Assembly: GCA_946183095.1 (NCBI GenBank)
Contig: CAMHBE010000143.1
Location: 1 to 5,856, forward strand
Direction: 5' to 3'
DNA length: 5,856 nt
Source: an uncultured Clostridia bacterium
Lineage (GTDB): Bacteria > Bacillota > Clostridia > Oscillospirales > Ruminococcaceae
Part shown: piece after piece, positions 1-5,856 of the stretch
How positions within the stretch are numbered: position 1 is the stretch's first letter
Layout: every line of letters starts with the position of its first letter
The notes under the pieces: generated by a model
Seen by the model: the letters and a program-made list of their open reading frames with translations, nothing else
Databases searched by the model: none
Told to the model about the DNA's origin: nothing
Translations under genes and position numbers: made by a program

Positions 1-51
1 GGTAAGGAACCGATAGCGGTTATTGATGAGAAATGGCTTGATCGTTATTAG
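1..51 (+). CDS. C-terminal end of an upstream gene (partial)
   Basis: Frame 1 is open from the window edge and ends in TAG at 49-51, giving the 16-residue tail GKEPIAVIDEKWLDRY. The tail reads like normal protein, and the sequence turns AT-rich and non-coding straight after the stop, which fits the end of a real gene. Sixteen residues are too few to name a family. The strong promoter at 126-154 separates it from the ABC operon, so it is probably a different transcription unit. It could also be a chance open frame. Confidence 0.4.
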   Translation, partial: GKEPIAVIDEKWLDRY

Positions 52-125
52 TGAGTATAAAGGGCACCTCTAAAAACCTCTTGCCGCCCATGAGCCGATA
101 TGTACAAAAAATATTTATAACCCTC

Positions 126-154
126 TTGACAAATGAAAAACACCGTGGTATAAT
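126..154 (+). promoter_or_regulatory. Strong sigma-A promoter of the GntR-ABC operon
   Basis: TTGACA at 126-131 and TATAAT at 149-154 both match the housekeeping consensus exactly and are separated by the optimal 17 bp. A TGn extended -10 element sits at 146-148. Transcription should start near 160-162, giving a leader of about 50 nt before the TTG start at 212. A promoter this strong in front of a regulator gene suggests the operon is normally held off by a repressor, which fits the inverted repeat just downstream. Confidence 0.93.
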
Positions 155-156
155 AC

Positions 157-183
157 AACTGTATTAAGTGAAATAATACAGTT
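157..183. promoter_or_regulatory. Palindromic operator, probable GntR/YtrA binding site
   Basis: AACTGTATTA (157-166) and TAATACAGTT (174-183) are perfect 10-bp reverse complements around a 7-bp spacer (AGTGAAA). The repeat begins 3 bp after the -10 box and covers the predicted transcription start, so a protein bound here would block RNA polymerase. Dimeric GntR-family repressors bind such two-fold sites, and YtrA-type genes are usually preceded by their own operator. Binding by the adjacent regulator is inferred. The RNA could also form a hairpin, but there is no U-tract after it, so it is not a terminator. Confidence 0.82.
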
Positions 184-196
184 AACACTGTTATGC

Positions 197-204
197 AAAG
201 GGGG
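197..204 (+). promoter_or_regulatory. Ribosome binding site that fixes the TTG start of the regulator
   Basis: The purine run AAAGGGGG ends 7 nt before the TTG at 212. The nearby ATG at 193 is in another frame and lies upstream of this site, so TTG is the better start. Confidence 0.8.
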
Positions 205-211
205 ATTTACT

Positions 212-571
212 TTGTTTGGCATACGGATAGAAGGAAAGGCGCCTATATACGAGCAGCTGTACGAGAAGATCTCGGGGCTGATAACGAGCGGTGTTCTTGC
301 AGCAGGGGAACGGCTTCCGACGGTACGCGAGACAGCCCGCTCACTCGGGATAAATCCGAATACCGTTCAGAGAGCGTACAATCGTCTCGAACAGGAAGGA
401 TTTATCTGCTCGATACCGGCAAAGGGAAGCTATGTTTCGGACAACAAGGCGGCTTCCGACGCAAAACTGAAAAAAGCGTCCGATGAACTGAAACAGAGTA
501 TGATAAGCGCAAAAAACGCGGGGCTCCCAAAAGAGTCCGCGAAAAAGATCATAGATGAAGTATGGGATTAA
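212..571 (+). CDS. YtrA-type GntR transcriptional repressor
   Basis: This 119-residue regulator probably binds DNA as a dimer and represses its own operon. Residues 10-77 form a GntR winged helix-turn-helix: PIYEQLYEKI opens helix 1, LPTVRETARSLGINPNTVQR (35-54) is the helix-turn-helix, and residues 67-77 (SIPAKGSYVSD) are the wing. Only about 40 residues follow (82-119), predicted as short helices. The large ligand-binding domain of FadR or HutC types is therefore absent, which defines the YtrA subfamily, and the length is normal for it. The start is TTG at 212, chosen for its ribosome binding site and because it gives the typical beginning MFGIRIEGKAPIYEQ. The ATPase gene starts 15 bp after the stop. 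With no obvious ligand pocket, the inducing signal cannot be predicted. The probable operator is at 157-183. Confidence 0.95.
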   Translation: MFGIRIEGKAPIYEQLYEKISGLITSGVLAAGERLPTVRETARSLGINPNTVQRAYNRLEQEGFICSIPAKGSYVSDNKAASDAKLKKASDELKQSMISAKNAGLPKESAKKIIDEVWD

Positions 572-573
572 CG

Positions 574-578
574 GGAGG
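574..578 (+). promoter_or_regulatory. Ribosome binding site of the ABC ATPase gene
   Basis: GGAGG lies 8 nt before the ATG at 587 and supports that start. It sits in the short gap after the regulator stop codon, so the two genes are probably translated from one mRNA. Confidence 0.8.
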
Positions 579-586
579 AAACGAAA

Positions 587-1486
587 ATGATAGAAATTAA
601 AGACTGTGTAATGAGATTTGATGACGTAAACGCGGTTGACCTTGTGTCCGTCGATATCCCCGAGGGGAGCTGCTACGGGCTTCTCGGCTCCAACGGCGCG
701 GGTAAATCCACGCTCCTGCGTATGCTCGCGGGAGTTTACCGCCCCGTGTCAGGCAGAGTTATGATAGACGGCGAGGATGTTTACGACAACGTTAAGAAAA
801 AGGAGCGCGTGTTCTACATAAGCGACGAAACATCGCAGTTCTCGGATATGACGCTCAGAGATATGAAACGCTACTACGCGGCATTCTATAAGTCGTTCGA
901 CAACGAGCTGTTCGGAAAGCTCGTTGATACCGTCGGACTTCCGCCCGACAAGAAACTGCACGAGTTTTCAAAGGGCATGAGAAGACAGGCGGTAGTTATC
1001 TGCGGTATCGCGTGCAGACCGAAGTATCTTCTGCTCGACGAGGCTCTCGACGGACTTGACCCGACAATGAGGATGATCGTCAAGAAGATGATGATAGACG
1101 CGATGCTCGAACGCGAAATGACAATAGTATTCTCGTCGCATAACCTCAACGAGATCGACGAATTCTGCGACAGAGTGGGGCTGCTGCATAACGGCAGGCT
1201 TATCTTCGACCGCGAACTTGACAATGTCAAGGGCGACGTTATCAAGGTACAGGCTTCTTTCGAAAAGGAGATCACTTCCGACGACCTGCCCGGGCTTGAA
1301 GTTCTTCATATCGACAGAACGGGCAGCATCACATACATTATCGCGAAGGGCGGAAGCGAGAAGATACGCGCCGAGGTCGAAAAACTCTCGCCGAAGGTGT
1401 ACGACGAGATACGGCTCACGCTCGAAGAGATATTCGTGTACGAAATGGAGGGAAAAGGTTATGACAGCTCTGCTCTCGACAGGTAA
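587..1486 (+). CDS. ABC transporter ATP-binding protein (YtrB/ABC-2 exporter type)
   Basis: This is the 299-residue cytoplasmic ATPase expected to drive the two permeases encoded downstream. The nucleotide-binding domain fills residues 1-210. It has Walker A GSNGAGKST (34-42), signature FSKGM (127-131, the LSGGQ position), Walker B YLLLDE (147-152) with catalytic Glu152, D-loop GLDP (156-159) and switch His185 in SSH. The Q-loop glutamine appears replaced by Asp80 in YISDE. The FSKGM form and the C-terminal LTLEEIFVYEMEGKG (278-291) are typical of ABC-2 drug, bacteriocin or envelope exporters rather than importers. No binding-protein gene is present, which also argues for export. Residues 211-299 form a small accessory domain. 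A single ATPase gene implies a homodimer beneath a permease pair. Its 3' end overlaps the first permease gene by 26 bp, so their translation is probably coupled. Confidence 0.96.
   Translation: MIEIKDCVMRFDDVNAVDLVSVDIPEGSCYGLLGSNGAGKSTLLRMLAGVYRPVSGRVMIDGEDVYDNVKKKERVFYISDETSQFSDMTLRDMKRYYAAFYKSFDNELFGKLVDTVGLPPDKKLHEFSKGMRRQAVVICGIACRPKYLLLDEALDGLDPTMRMIVKKMMIDAMLEREMTIVFSSHNLNEIDEFCDRVGLLHNGRLIFDRELDNVKGDVIKVQASFEKEITSDDLPGLEVLHIDRTGSITYIIAKGGSEKIRAEVEKLSPKVYDEIRLTLEEIFVYEMEGKGYDSSALDR
1447..1452 (+). promoter_or_regulatory. Ribosome binding site inside the ATPase gene, setting the first permease start
   Basis: GGAGGG lies 8 nt before the ATG at 1461. The permease frame stays open upstream to 1218, but that part overlaps the ATPase motifs and reads as Arg/Ser-rich nonsense, so this site marks the true start. 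Confidence 0.82.
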
Positions 1487-3725
1487 AGACTTTCGCACTT
1501 ATATTTTCTATCGTCTCGCCGAAATGAAGAGCCGAATTATCGCGCTGTGCCTTATGTCGCTTTTCTCGTTCCCGCTCGTTTCCGTCGGGCTGGATCTGAT
1601 AATGTACGCGGATCTCGAAAAGAAGAAGGGCGCGGTACCTCCCGAGACTTACGCCGACCTCGATGCGCGGACGACGCTCATCAATGCGATAGGCATGATA
1701 CTTATTATAGCGGCGTGTGTGCTGCTGTTCGTGCTGTTCCTGCAGGGGCTTTTCACGGCGAAAGAAAGTATGCGCCGCTTATGGAACAGAAAATACACCG
1801 ACATGGATATGTCACTTCCGGTAAGCTTTAACACCCGCTTCTTCGGGGACATTATCTCCGGCTTCGGGATATATATTCTCCCGCAGTTTATCGCCGCGGG
1901 TATCGCGCTGCTTCTGCTCATTCCTGCCGACAGTATGCTCGCCGCGATACGGCAATATATAACAGCAAATTCATCCGACGCCGGAAGCGGGCTTGCGTTC
2001 TTCCGCAGCATTATCGGGTATCTTCTCTGCGCGAACGCTATGCAGTATTTTTTCTCGCTGATGATTATTTCGTTCTGCGGAAGAAAGCTTACCGCCAACA
2101 TCGTTCCGTTCATTTTCGGGCTCGGCATCCCCTGCGCGATCTTCTTCCTTTCCGTCATCGCGGGTGTCGGCTGCTACGGTGTTGACATGGGCGAGCTGGT
2201 GTTCGGCCCACTTTGGGACTGCACCCCCGTGGGCATGATACTCTCAGCGTTCACGTCCTATCAGTCGCGGTACGGCGAGCTGTTTCACGACCTCTTCCGG
2301 CTGCGAGCAATACTTTATTCGCTCGCTTTCGGCGCGGCGGCATACTTCATGATAAAGTACCGCCGCGAGGAAAGAGCGGGCTCGGCATTTGTCTATAAGC
2401 CCGGACGCTATGCAACGGAGTTTGTGATAATGCTCTCATCCGCTTCGGTGATCTATTTCGCCGCATTCAGCCATGCAGCTTCGGAAGTCGGACTTTACGG
2501 TGTCGCGGGGCTTGTTTACAATATTATGAATGTACCTGCGCCGATACTTATTACGACATGGCTGATGATCAGCATCATCGCCTTTGTCATCATTGAGCTT
2601 GTGAGCCGCGAAAAGCTCTCAAAACCGAAGAAGCTCGGTCTTGCGGCAGTTCGTTTTGCGGCTTCGGCGGGGCTCTCGTTCCTGATATGCTTCGGGGTCA
2701 TGAACAGCAACGGCTTCGGCGCGGCTTTGTATGTCCCCGATGTGTCGGAGATAAACAGTATAAGTCTTATGAGCTACTCGCAGGATATGGTGTATATCAA
2801 CCATTACGCTGAGCTTGAAGATGAGGAAGCGAAAAAGCTGATAACCGACCTTCACCGCCGTGTTATCGCCGAAAGACCCGACGACTACAGCAATGAAGAA
2901 TTGAGATACGACGATTCCGACTTTCATATCCTCAATATTTCCTACGTCCTGAAGAACGGAGGTCATGTATCACGGAATTATACTCTCCCGTCCGGATATA
3001 CGCCCGACTGCATGAGACTGTGGTTTGAGTGCGGCGCGTTCGCGGAGAGCTACAGGAGCAGAATGCCGGCGGAAGCGGATATCGAGCGGCTTTCTGTCAA
3101 GGTCAATTGCTATGACGCGGTCAGATGCGGCTCGGCGGTGAAGGATACCGACATCGGCACGAAGGAGTTTTTATCCGCGCTGAAACGGGATACTGCGAAA
3201 ACGACATATGAGGACATTTTCAGACACGACGGCGCGGACTTCATCTATGTGCTGCTTATGTCGGAAAGCGGCTCCGCGGCACAGTACCAATTCGCGGTCT
3301 GGGACACCTTCGAGGTGACACGCGCGCTGCTGAAGGAGCATAACTGCGACATTATCGGAGAGGATCTCGACCATGCCGTGAAATACTATATGTTCAGGGC
3401 GAAAAGCAGAGGCAATTACCAGTCCGGCATAAGCCGCCCCGCCGAGACGAGACAATACCGCGAGCTTGACAGAGCCACGGCGAAGGAGCTTCTTTCAAAG
3501 TCGGGAGTAATGGCGGCGTATTCGGAAAGCCGCGATATATACATCATAATGCCCAGCTACAAGTACATCAACGAAGGTGACACATTTTACGATCAGAGCT
3601 TCGGCAGATATCTGTTCTATGTGACCGAGCCGAACCTCGATGAAGCCGCGGAAATCTACGCGAACGCTCCCGCCGCTTCAGACGAGGAAATAACAAAGTA
3701 TCTCGGCGAGTATGTTCTGGAATGA
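1461..3725 (+). CDS. ABC-2-like permease with large extracytoplasmic C-terminal domain (long paralog)
   Basis: This 754-residue membrane subunit probably forms half of the exporter channel. About nine hydrophobic segments lie near 25-44, 74-97, 131-155, 182-204, 211-237, 283-299, 320-337, 357-380 and 394-414. Basic clusters fall at the N-terminus and in loops 101-111, 208-209, 299-304 and 383-391, always on the predicted inner side, which places residues 415-754 outside the cell. The inner loop DMDMSLPVSFNTRFFG (114-129) resembles the LPxS motif of ABC-2 permeases and probably docks the ATPase. GFGAALYVPD (418-427) marks the exit into the outer domain. These motifs recur in the next gene, so the two are paralogs; residues from about 633 have no counterpart there. 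The outer part may belong to the DUF6449-like group attached to Firmicutes ABC permeases, a recollection I could not check. The substrate is unknown. Confidence 0.88.
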   Translation: MTALLSTGKDFRTYIFYRLAEMKSRIIALCLMSLFSFPLVSVGLDLIMYADLEKKKGAVPPETYADLDARTTLINAIGMILIIAACVLLFVLFLQGLFTAKESMRRLWNRKYTDMDMSLPVSFNTRFFGDIISGFGIYILPQFIAAGIALLLLIPADSMLAAIRQYITANSSDAGSGLAFFRSIIGYLLCANAMQYFFSLMIISFCGRKLTANIVPFIFGLGIPCAIFFLSVIAGVGCYGVDMGELVFGPLWDCTPVGMILSAFTSYQSRYGELFHDLFRLRAILYSLAFGAAAYFMIKYRREERAGSAFVYKPGRYATEFVIMLSSASVIYFAAFSHAASEVGLYGVAGLVYNIMNVPAPILITTWLMISIIAFVIIELVSREKLSKPKKLGLAAVRFAASAGLSFLICFGVMNSNGFGAALYVPDVSEINSISLMSYSQDMVYINHYAELEDEEAKKLITDLHRRVIAERPDDYSNEELRYDDSDFHILNISYVLKNGGHVSRNYTLPSGYTPDCMRLWFECGAFAESYRSRMPAEADIERLSVKVNCYDAVRCGSAVKDTDIGTKEFLSALKRDTAKTTYEDIFRHDGADFIYVLLMSESGSAAQYQFAVWDTFEVTRALLKEHNCDIIGEDLDHAVKYYMFRAKSRGNYQSGISRPAETRQYRELDRATAKELLSKSGVMAAYSESRDIYIIMPSYKYINEGDTFYDQSFGRYLFYVTEPNLDEAAEIYANAPAASDEEITKYLGEYVLE

Positions 3726-3731
3726 GAGGGG
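3726..3731 (+). promoter_or_regulatory. Ribosome binding site that selects the second permease start
   Basis: GAGGGG lies 7 nt before ATG 3739, right after the preceding stop codon. An in-frame ATG at 3712 would add MFWNERGGR, but those codons are the previous gene's end plus this site, so 3739 is preferred. Confidence 0.82.
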
Positions 3732-3738
3732 TGGAAGA

Positions 3739-5601
3739 ATGAAATATTTTCTGTACAAGCTCAGAACACTTAAAGTCCATATTGTGCTGATGTGCTTATT
3801 CGCGGCGGCTTCTTACCCGCTCTTTTCAGCAGCTTACAAAGACTATGTCGGGACATATTCGGAATACGACAAGCTGATACAGGCGGGCTATAATTACAGC
3901 TCTCCCGAGGTATGCAGGCTGAACGAACTTATTGCGGACAAGATGAATACCGCCATTTTTATCGGTATCATCGGCGCTGTGGCTCTGATAGCCATGTTCA
4001 CGACGGGAATACCGATACTTGCGAAATGCTTCGGATATCTCAGCAAAAAGGCTCTTGCGGATATGGAAATGTCCGCACCGGTAACAGGGAGAACGCGCTT
4101 TTTTGGCAGCTTCTTCGCGGGGCTTACGATCTATCTTGTTCCGCATATCATCGCGGCGGCTGCCGGTTTGCTGACAGTAGGTCCGGATACCGGAGTCAGG
4201 ATAGTTGACAATCTGAACGAGTCATACCGTCGAATGATGATCTACGGGCTTATGATGTGCGTGCTGTTCTACTGCTCGACCGCGCTGGTGATCGCGGTAT
4301 GCGGAAGGATGAGAACAGCGGTTATTCTTACGGTGTTTATGAATTTCGCCGTTCCCGCTGTCACGATCTGCGCGGTGCTGATCTCGTTCCACTACGGCTA
4401 CGGTCTCAATACGGGACTTGCTGACGAAATGATCGAAAGAGTCGGCTGGTTCTCGCCGCTCGGTCTGCTGATAAAATACTTCGCACAGGGTGTTTTCGGG
4501 ACAAAGGCGAGCGGTATTATCACAATACCGCAATTGCTGCTGTTCATGCTTTACTGCTCGGCTTTTGTGGCCGCGGCATACTTCCTCGTGAAGCACCGAC
4601 GCTCCGAGCGCACAGGAAAGGCGTATGTATTTAAAAACGCGCGTCATGTTATATCGGCGACCGCTGTCCTCGCGGTGACACTTATCATCTTCACCGCAGT
4701 GATCTCAAGTCTTGACGATATGGCATGGTCGGGTGTCGCGGCGGGAACAGTCGCGGGTATCATAGCGGTTGATGCCGTGCTATGGCTCATAACATCGTTC
4801 GGTTTTTTCTGCGCGTGTGAATTTGCGGAAAGCAGGGGAGAAAAGAACAGAAAGAAACGGCTTGCGCTGTTCGCACCGTTCATTTTGGTAAGCGCCGCAG
4901 TGACATTTGCGCTCACATTCACTCAGGGCTTCGGTGCGGCTTACTATGTGCCCGATCCTGACAATATTGACAGTGCTCGTCTGACTGTCGATGTGGGCGA
5001 TATGTATTTCAGCGCGAGCTATTTCGATAAAGAGATATACGGTAAGAGTTTTGATGAGGGAATATACGGCAGTCAGATACTTGACGACCAGCCAGACCCG
5101 GGAGAGTTAACGAAACTGCACAGGGATATGATCGTATGCGGAAAAGGCGATACCGGCGAAGTCACTGTATCATACACGCTGAAAAACGGCGTAGCGGTAT
5201 CGAGAAAATACACAGTCTCGGAGGAGTACCTGAAACGTGCCTTTGACTTTACGGGATTTCCAGACCTTAATCCGTGGGAGCTTGAGGGAATAGGTAAAAG
5301 CGATCTTGTAAAGATTACTGCGCCCGACCGTTACAACGGCGAACAGCCTGTCAGCGCCGAGATACCGTCGGGAGAGCTCCTCGAAGCAATAAAAGCCGAC
5401 TGCGGTAATATCGACTTTTATCAAGCGATGTCTTATAATGCGCACAGGGCAGGCGATAACGGGTATTTCTGGGTCTGGGTAAACTATGGAGAAAACTACG
5501 GCAACGGCTTCACGATAAACATAAACAAGCTGTTCACGCGCACCACAGACCTTCTCGAACGGTACGGAATACCGCGTGATGAACTGTTCCGGCAGAAATA
5601 A
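3739..5601 (+). CDS. ABC-2-like permease with extracytoplasmic C-terminal domain (short paralog)
   Basis: This 620-residue membrane protein is a diverged paralog of the preceding permease and probably its heterodimer partner. Nine hydrophobic segments are seen near 12-31, 71-94, 121-146, 165-187, 193-217, 264-284, 303-322, 331-357 and 375-393. Basic inner loops (103-120, 190-192, 285-302, 365-374) put residues 398-620 outside. Shared landmarks are DMEMSAPVTGRTRFFG (108-123), AAAYFLVKHRRSERTGKAYV (278-297), GFGAAYYVPD (397-406), a TKLHRDMI block (458-465) and VSYTLKNGVAVSRKYTV (477-493); each has a close match at the equivalent place in the first permease. The outer domain is about 220 residues against about 340 in its neighbour, and ends soon after a block near 575-612. 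The gene begins 13 bp after the previous stop. Its substrate cannot be inferred, and a purely regulatory role in the complex is possible. Confidence 0.88.
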   Translation: MKYFLYKLRTLKVHIVLMCLFAAASYPLFSAAYKDYVGTYSEYDKLIQAGYNYSSPEVCRLNELIADKMNTAIFIGIIGAVALIAMFTTGIPILAKCFGYLSKKALADMEMSAPVTGRTRFFGSFFAGLTIYLVPHIIAAAAGLLTVGPDTGVRIVDNLNESYRRMMIYGLMMCVLFYCSTALVIAVCGRMRTAVILTVFMNFAVPAVTICAVLISFHYGYGLNTGLADEMIERVGWFSPLGLLIKYFAQGVFGTKASGIITIPQLLLFMLYCSAFVAAAYFLVKHRRSERTGKAYVFKNARHVISATAVLAVTLIIFTAVISSLDDMAWSGVAAGTVAGIIAVDAVLWLITSFGFFCACEFAESRGEKNRKKRLALFAPFILVSAAVTFALTFTQGFGAAYYVPDPDNIDSARLTVDVGDMYFSASYFDKEIYGKSFDEGIYGSQILDDQPDPGELTKLHRDMIVCGKGDTGEVTVSYTLKNGVAVSRKYTVSEEYLKRAFDFTGFPDLNPWELEGIGKSDLVKITAPDRYNGEQPVSAEIPSGELLEAIKADCGNIDFYQAMSYNAHRAGDNGYFWVWVNYGENYGNGFTININKLFTRTTDLLERYGIPRDELFRQK

Positions 5602-5680
5602 AATATTAAGTGACCTTCACCCGTAAGAGTGTAGTTTGTCCCGAATCTTGTGTAAATCTCCCAACAGGGCATGGATATTA

Positions 5681-5856
5681 CTAATTTGATCTAAAATATA
5701 GGTCAGCCAGAATAACCGCCGATTCATCCGTATCTTCTTTGCCTTTCCATGCACATATAAATCTTATTACGGAATCATACAGCTCATATCCGGATGCAAT
5801 ATATTTTTTGACTTCTTCGTTGCACTTCGCAGAAAACTGAAGTACAGGCATCAATT
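5681..5856 (-). CDS. Unrecognised short or partial gene, convergent with the operon
   Basis: On the minus strand a frame is open from the right edge to TAG at 5683-5681. An ATG at 5851-5849 would give 56 residues, beginning MPVLQFSAKC and ending ILADLYFRSN. The frame also stays open through a preceding TTG to the window edge, so this may be only the C-terminus of a longer protein; any ribosome binding site would lie outside the window. The peptide has a balanced, soluble, probably helical composition (for example NEEVKKYIASGYELYDSVIR), which looks more like protein than noise. I do not recognise the family. Local DNA is about 41% GC by count over 5701-5856, visibly lower than the operon, so its history may differ. 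A chance open frame of this length cannot be excluded. Confidence 0.5.
   Translation of the reverse strand, partial: LMPVLQFSAKCNEEVKKYIASGYELYDSVIRFICAWKGKEDTDESAVILADLYFRSN

Noticed and set aside
52..125. Terminator or riboswitch in the left intergenic region
   Set aside because: GGGCA and TGCCGCCC in 63-90 can pair only weakly, no T-run follows, and the region lies upstream of the mapped promoter, so it cannot be an mRNA leader element of the ABC operon.
193..486. A 97-codon frame starting at ATG 193
   Set aside because: It overlaps the GntR gene in another frame, its ATG lies before the ribosome binding site, and its Arg/Ser/Gly-rich product has no domain.
1218..1460. N-terminal extension of the first permease to ATG 1218
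   Set aside because: It would overlap the ATPase gene by 269 bp with basic, low-information sequence; the start at 1461 has a proper ribosome binding site and a membrane-protein-like N-terminus.
968..1498. A long minus-strand open frame of 176 codons
   Set aside because: It is antisense to the ATPase gene's conserved motifs, a common shadow in GC-rich third-position coding DNA.
5602..5680. Intrinsic terminator after the operon
   Set aside because: Only short arms are seen (GTGA/TCAC at 5610-5620 and CCC/GGG around 5660-5669), with no stable GC-rich stem followed by a T-run.

Overview
The window looks like a low-GC-type Gram-positive chromosome, most likely a gut Clostridia/Ruminococcus-like bacterium. 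The reasons are a YtrA-type GntR regulator next to an ABC exporter cassette, strong purine-rich Shine-Dalgarno sites, a TTG start, a textbook sigma-A promoter in an AT-rich leader, and coding DNA that favours G/C third positions. The genus is an inference from style, not from a marker gene.

Layout. Bases 1-51 are probably the last codons of an upstream gene. Bases 52-211 are an AT-rich leader. It holds a perfect TTGACA-17 bp-TATAAT promoter (126-154) with an extended TGn -10, followed at once by a perfect 10-bp inverted repeat (157-183) that covers the expected transcription start. Four genes then run in the same direction with almost no space between them: a 119-aa YtrA-type GntR repressor (212-571), a 299-aa ABC ATPase (587-1486), a 754-aa membrane permease (1461-3725, overlapping the ATPase gene by 26 bp) and a 620-aa paralogous permease (3739-5601). 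Past 5601 the sequence becomes more AT-rich, and an unrecognised reading frame enters from the right edge on the minus strand (5681-5856), converging on the operon.

How the genes work together. This appears to be a self-contained regulator-plus-ABC-exporter operon of the YtrA/ABC-2 kind. The repressor probably binds the inverted repeat and silences the whole operon until a signal releases it. The single ATPase would power a membrane complex of the two paralogous permeases. Both permeases have about nine predicted membrane segments, a shared cytoplasmic loop that probably docks the ATPase, and a large C-terminal domain placed outside the cell by the positive-inside rule. That outer domain is about 340 residues in the first permease and about 220 in the second; the first carries about 120 residues with no counterpart in the second. 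The substrate cannot be read from the sequence. Relatives of this layout (Bacillus subtilis Ytr) respond to cell-envelope antibiotics, so envelope defence or peptide export is a reasonable but unproven guess.
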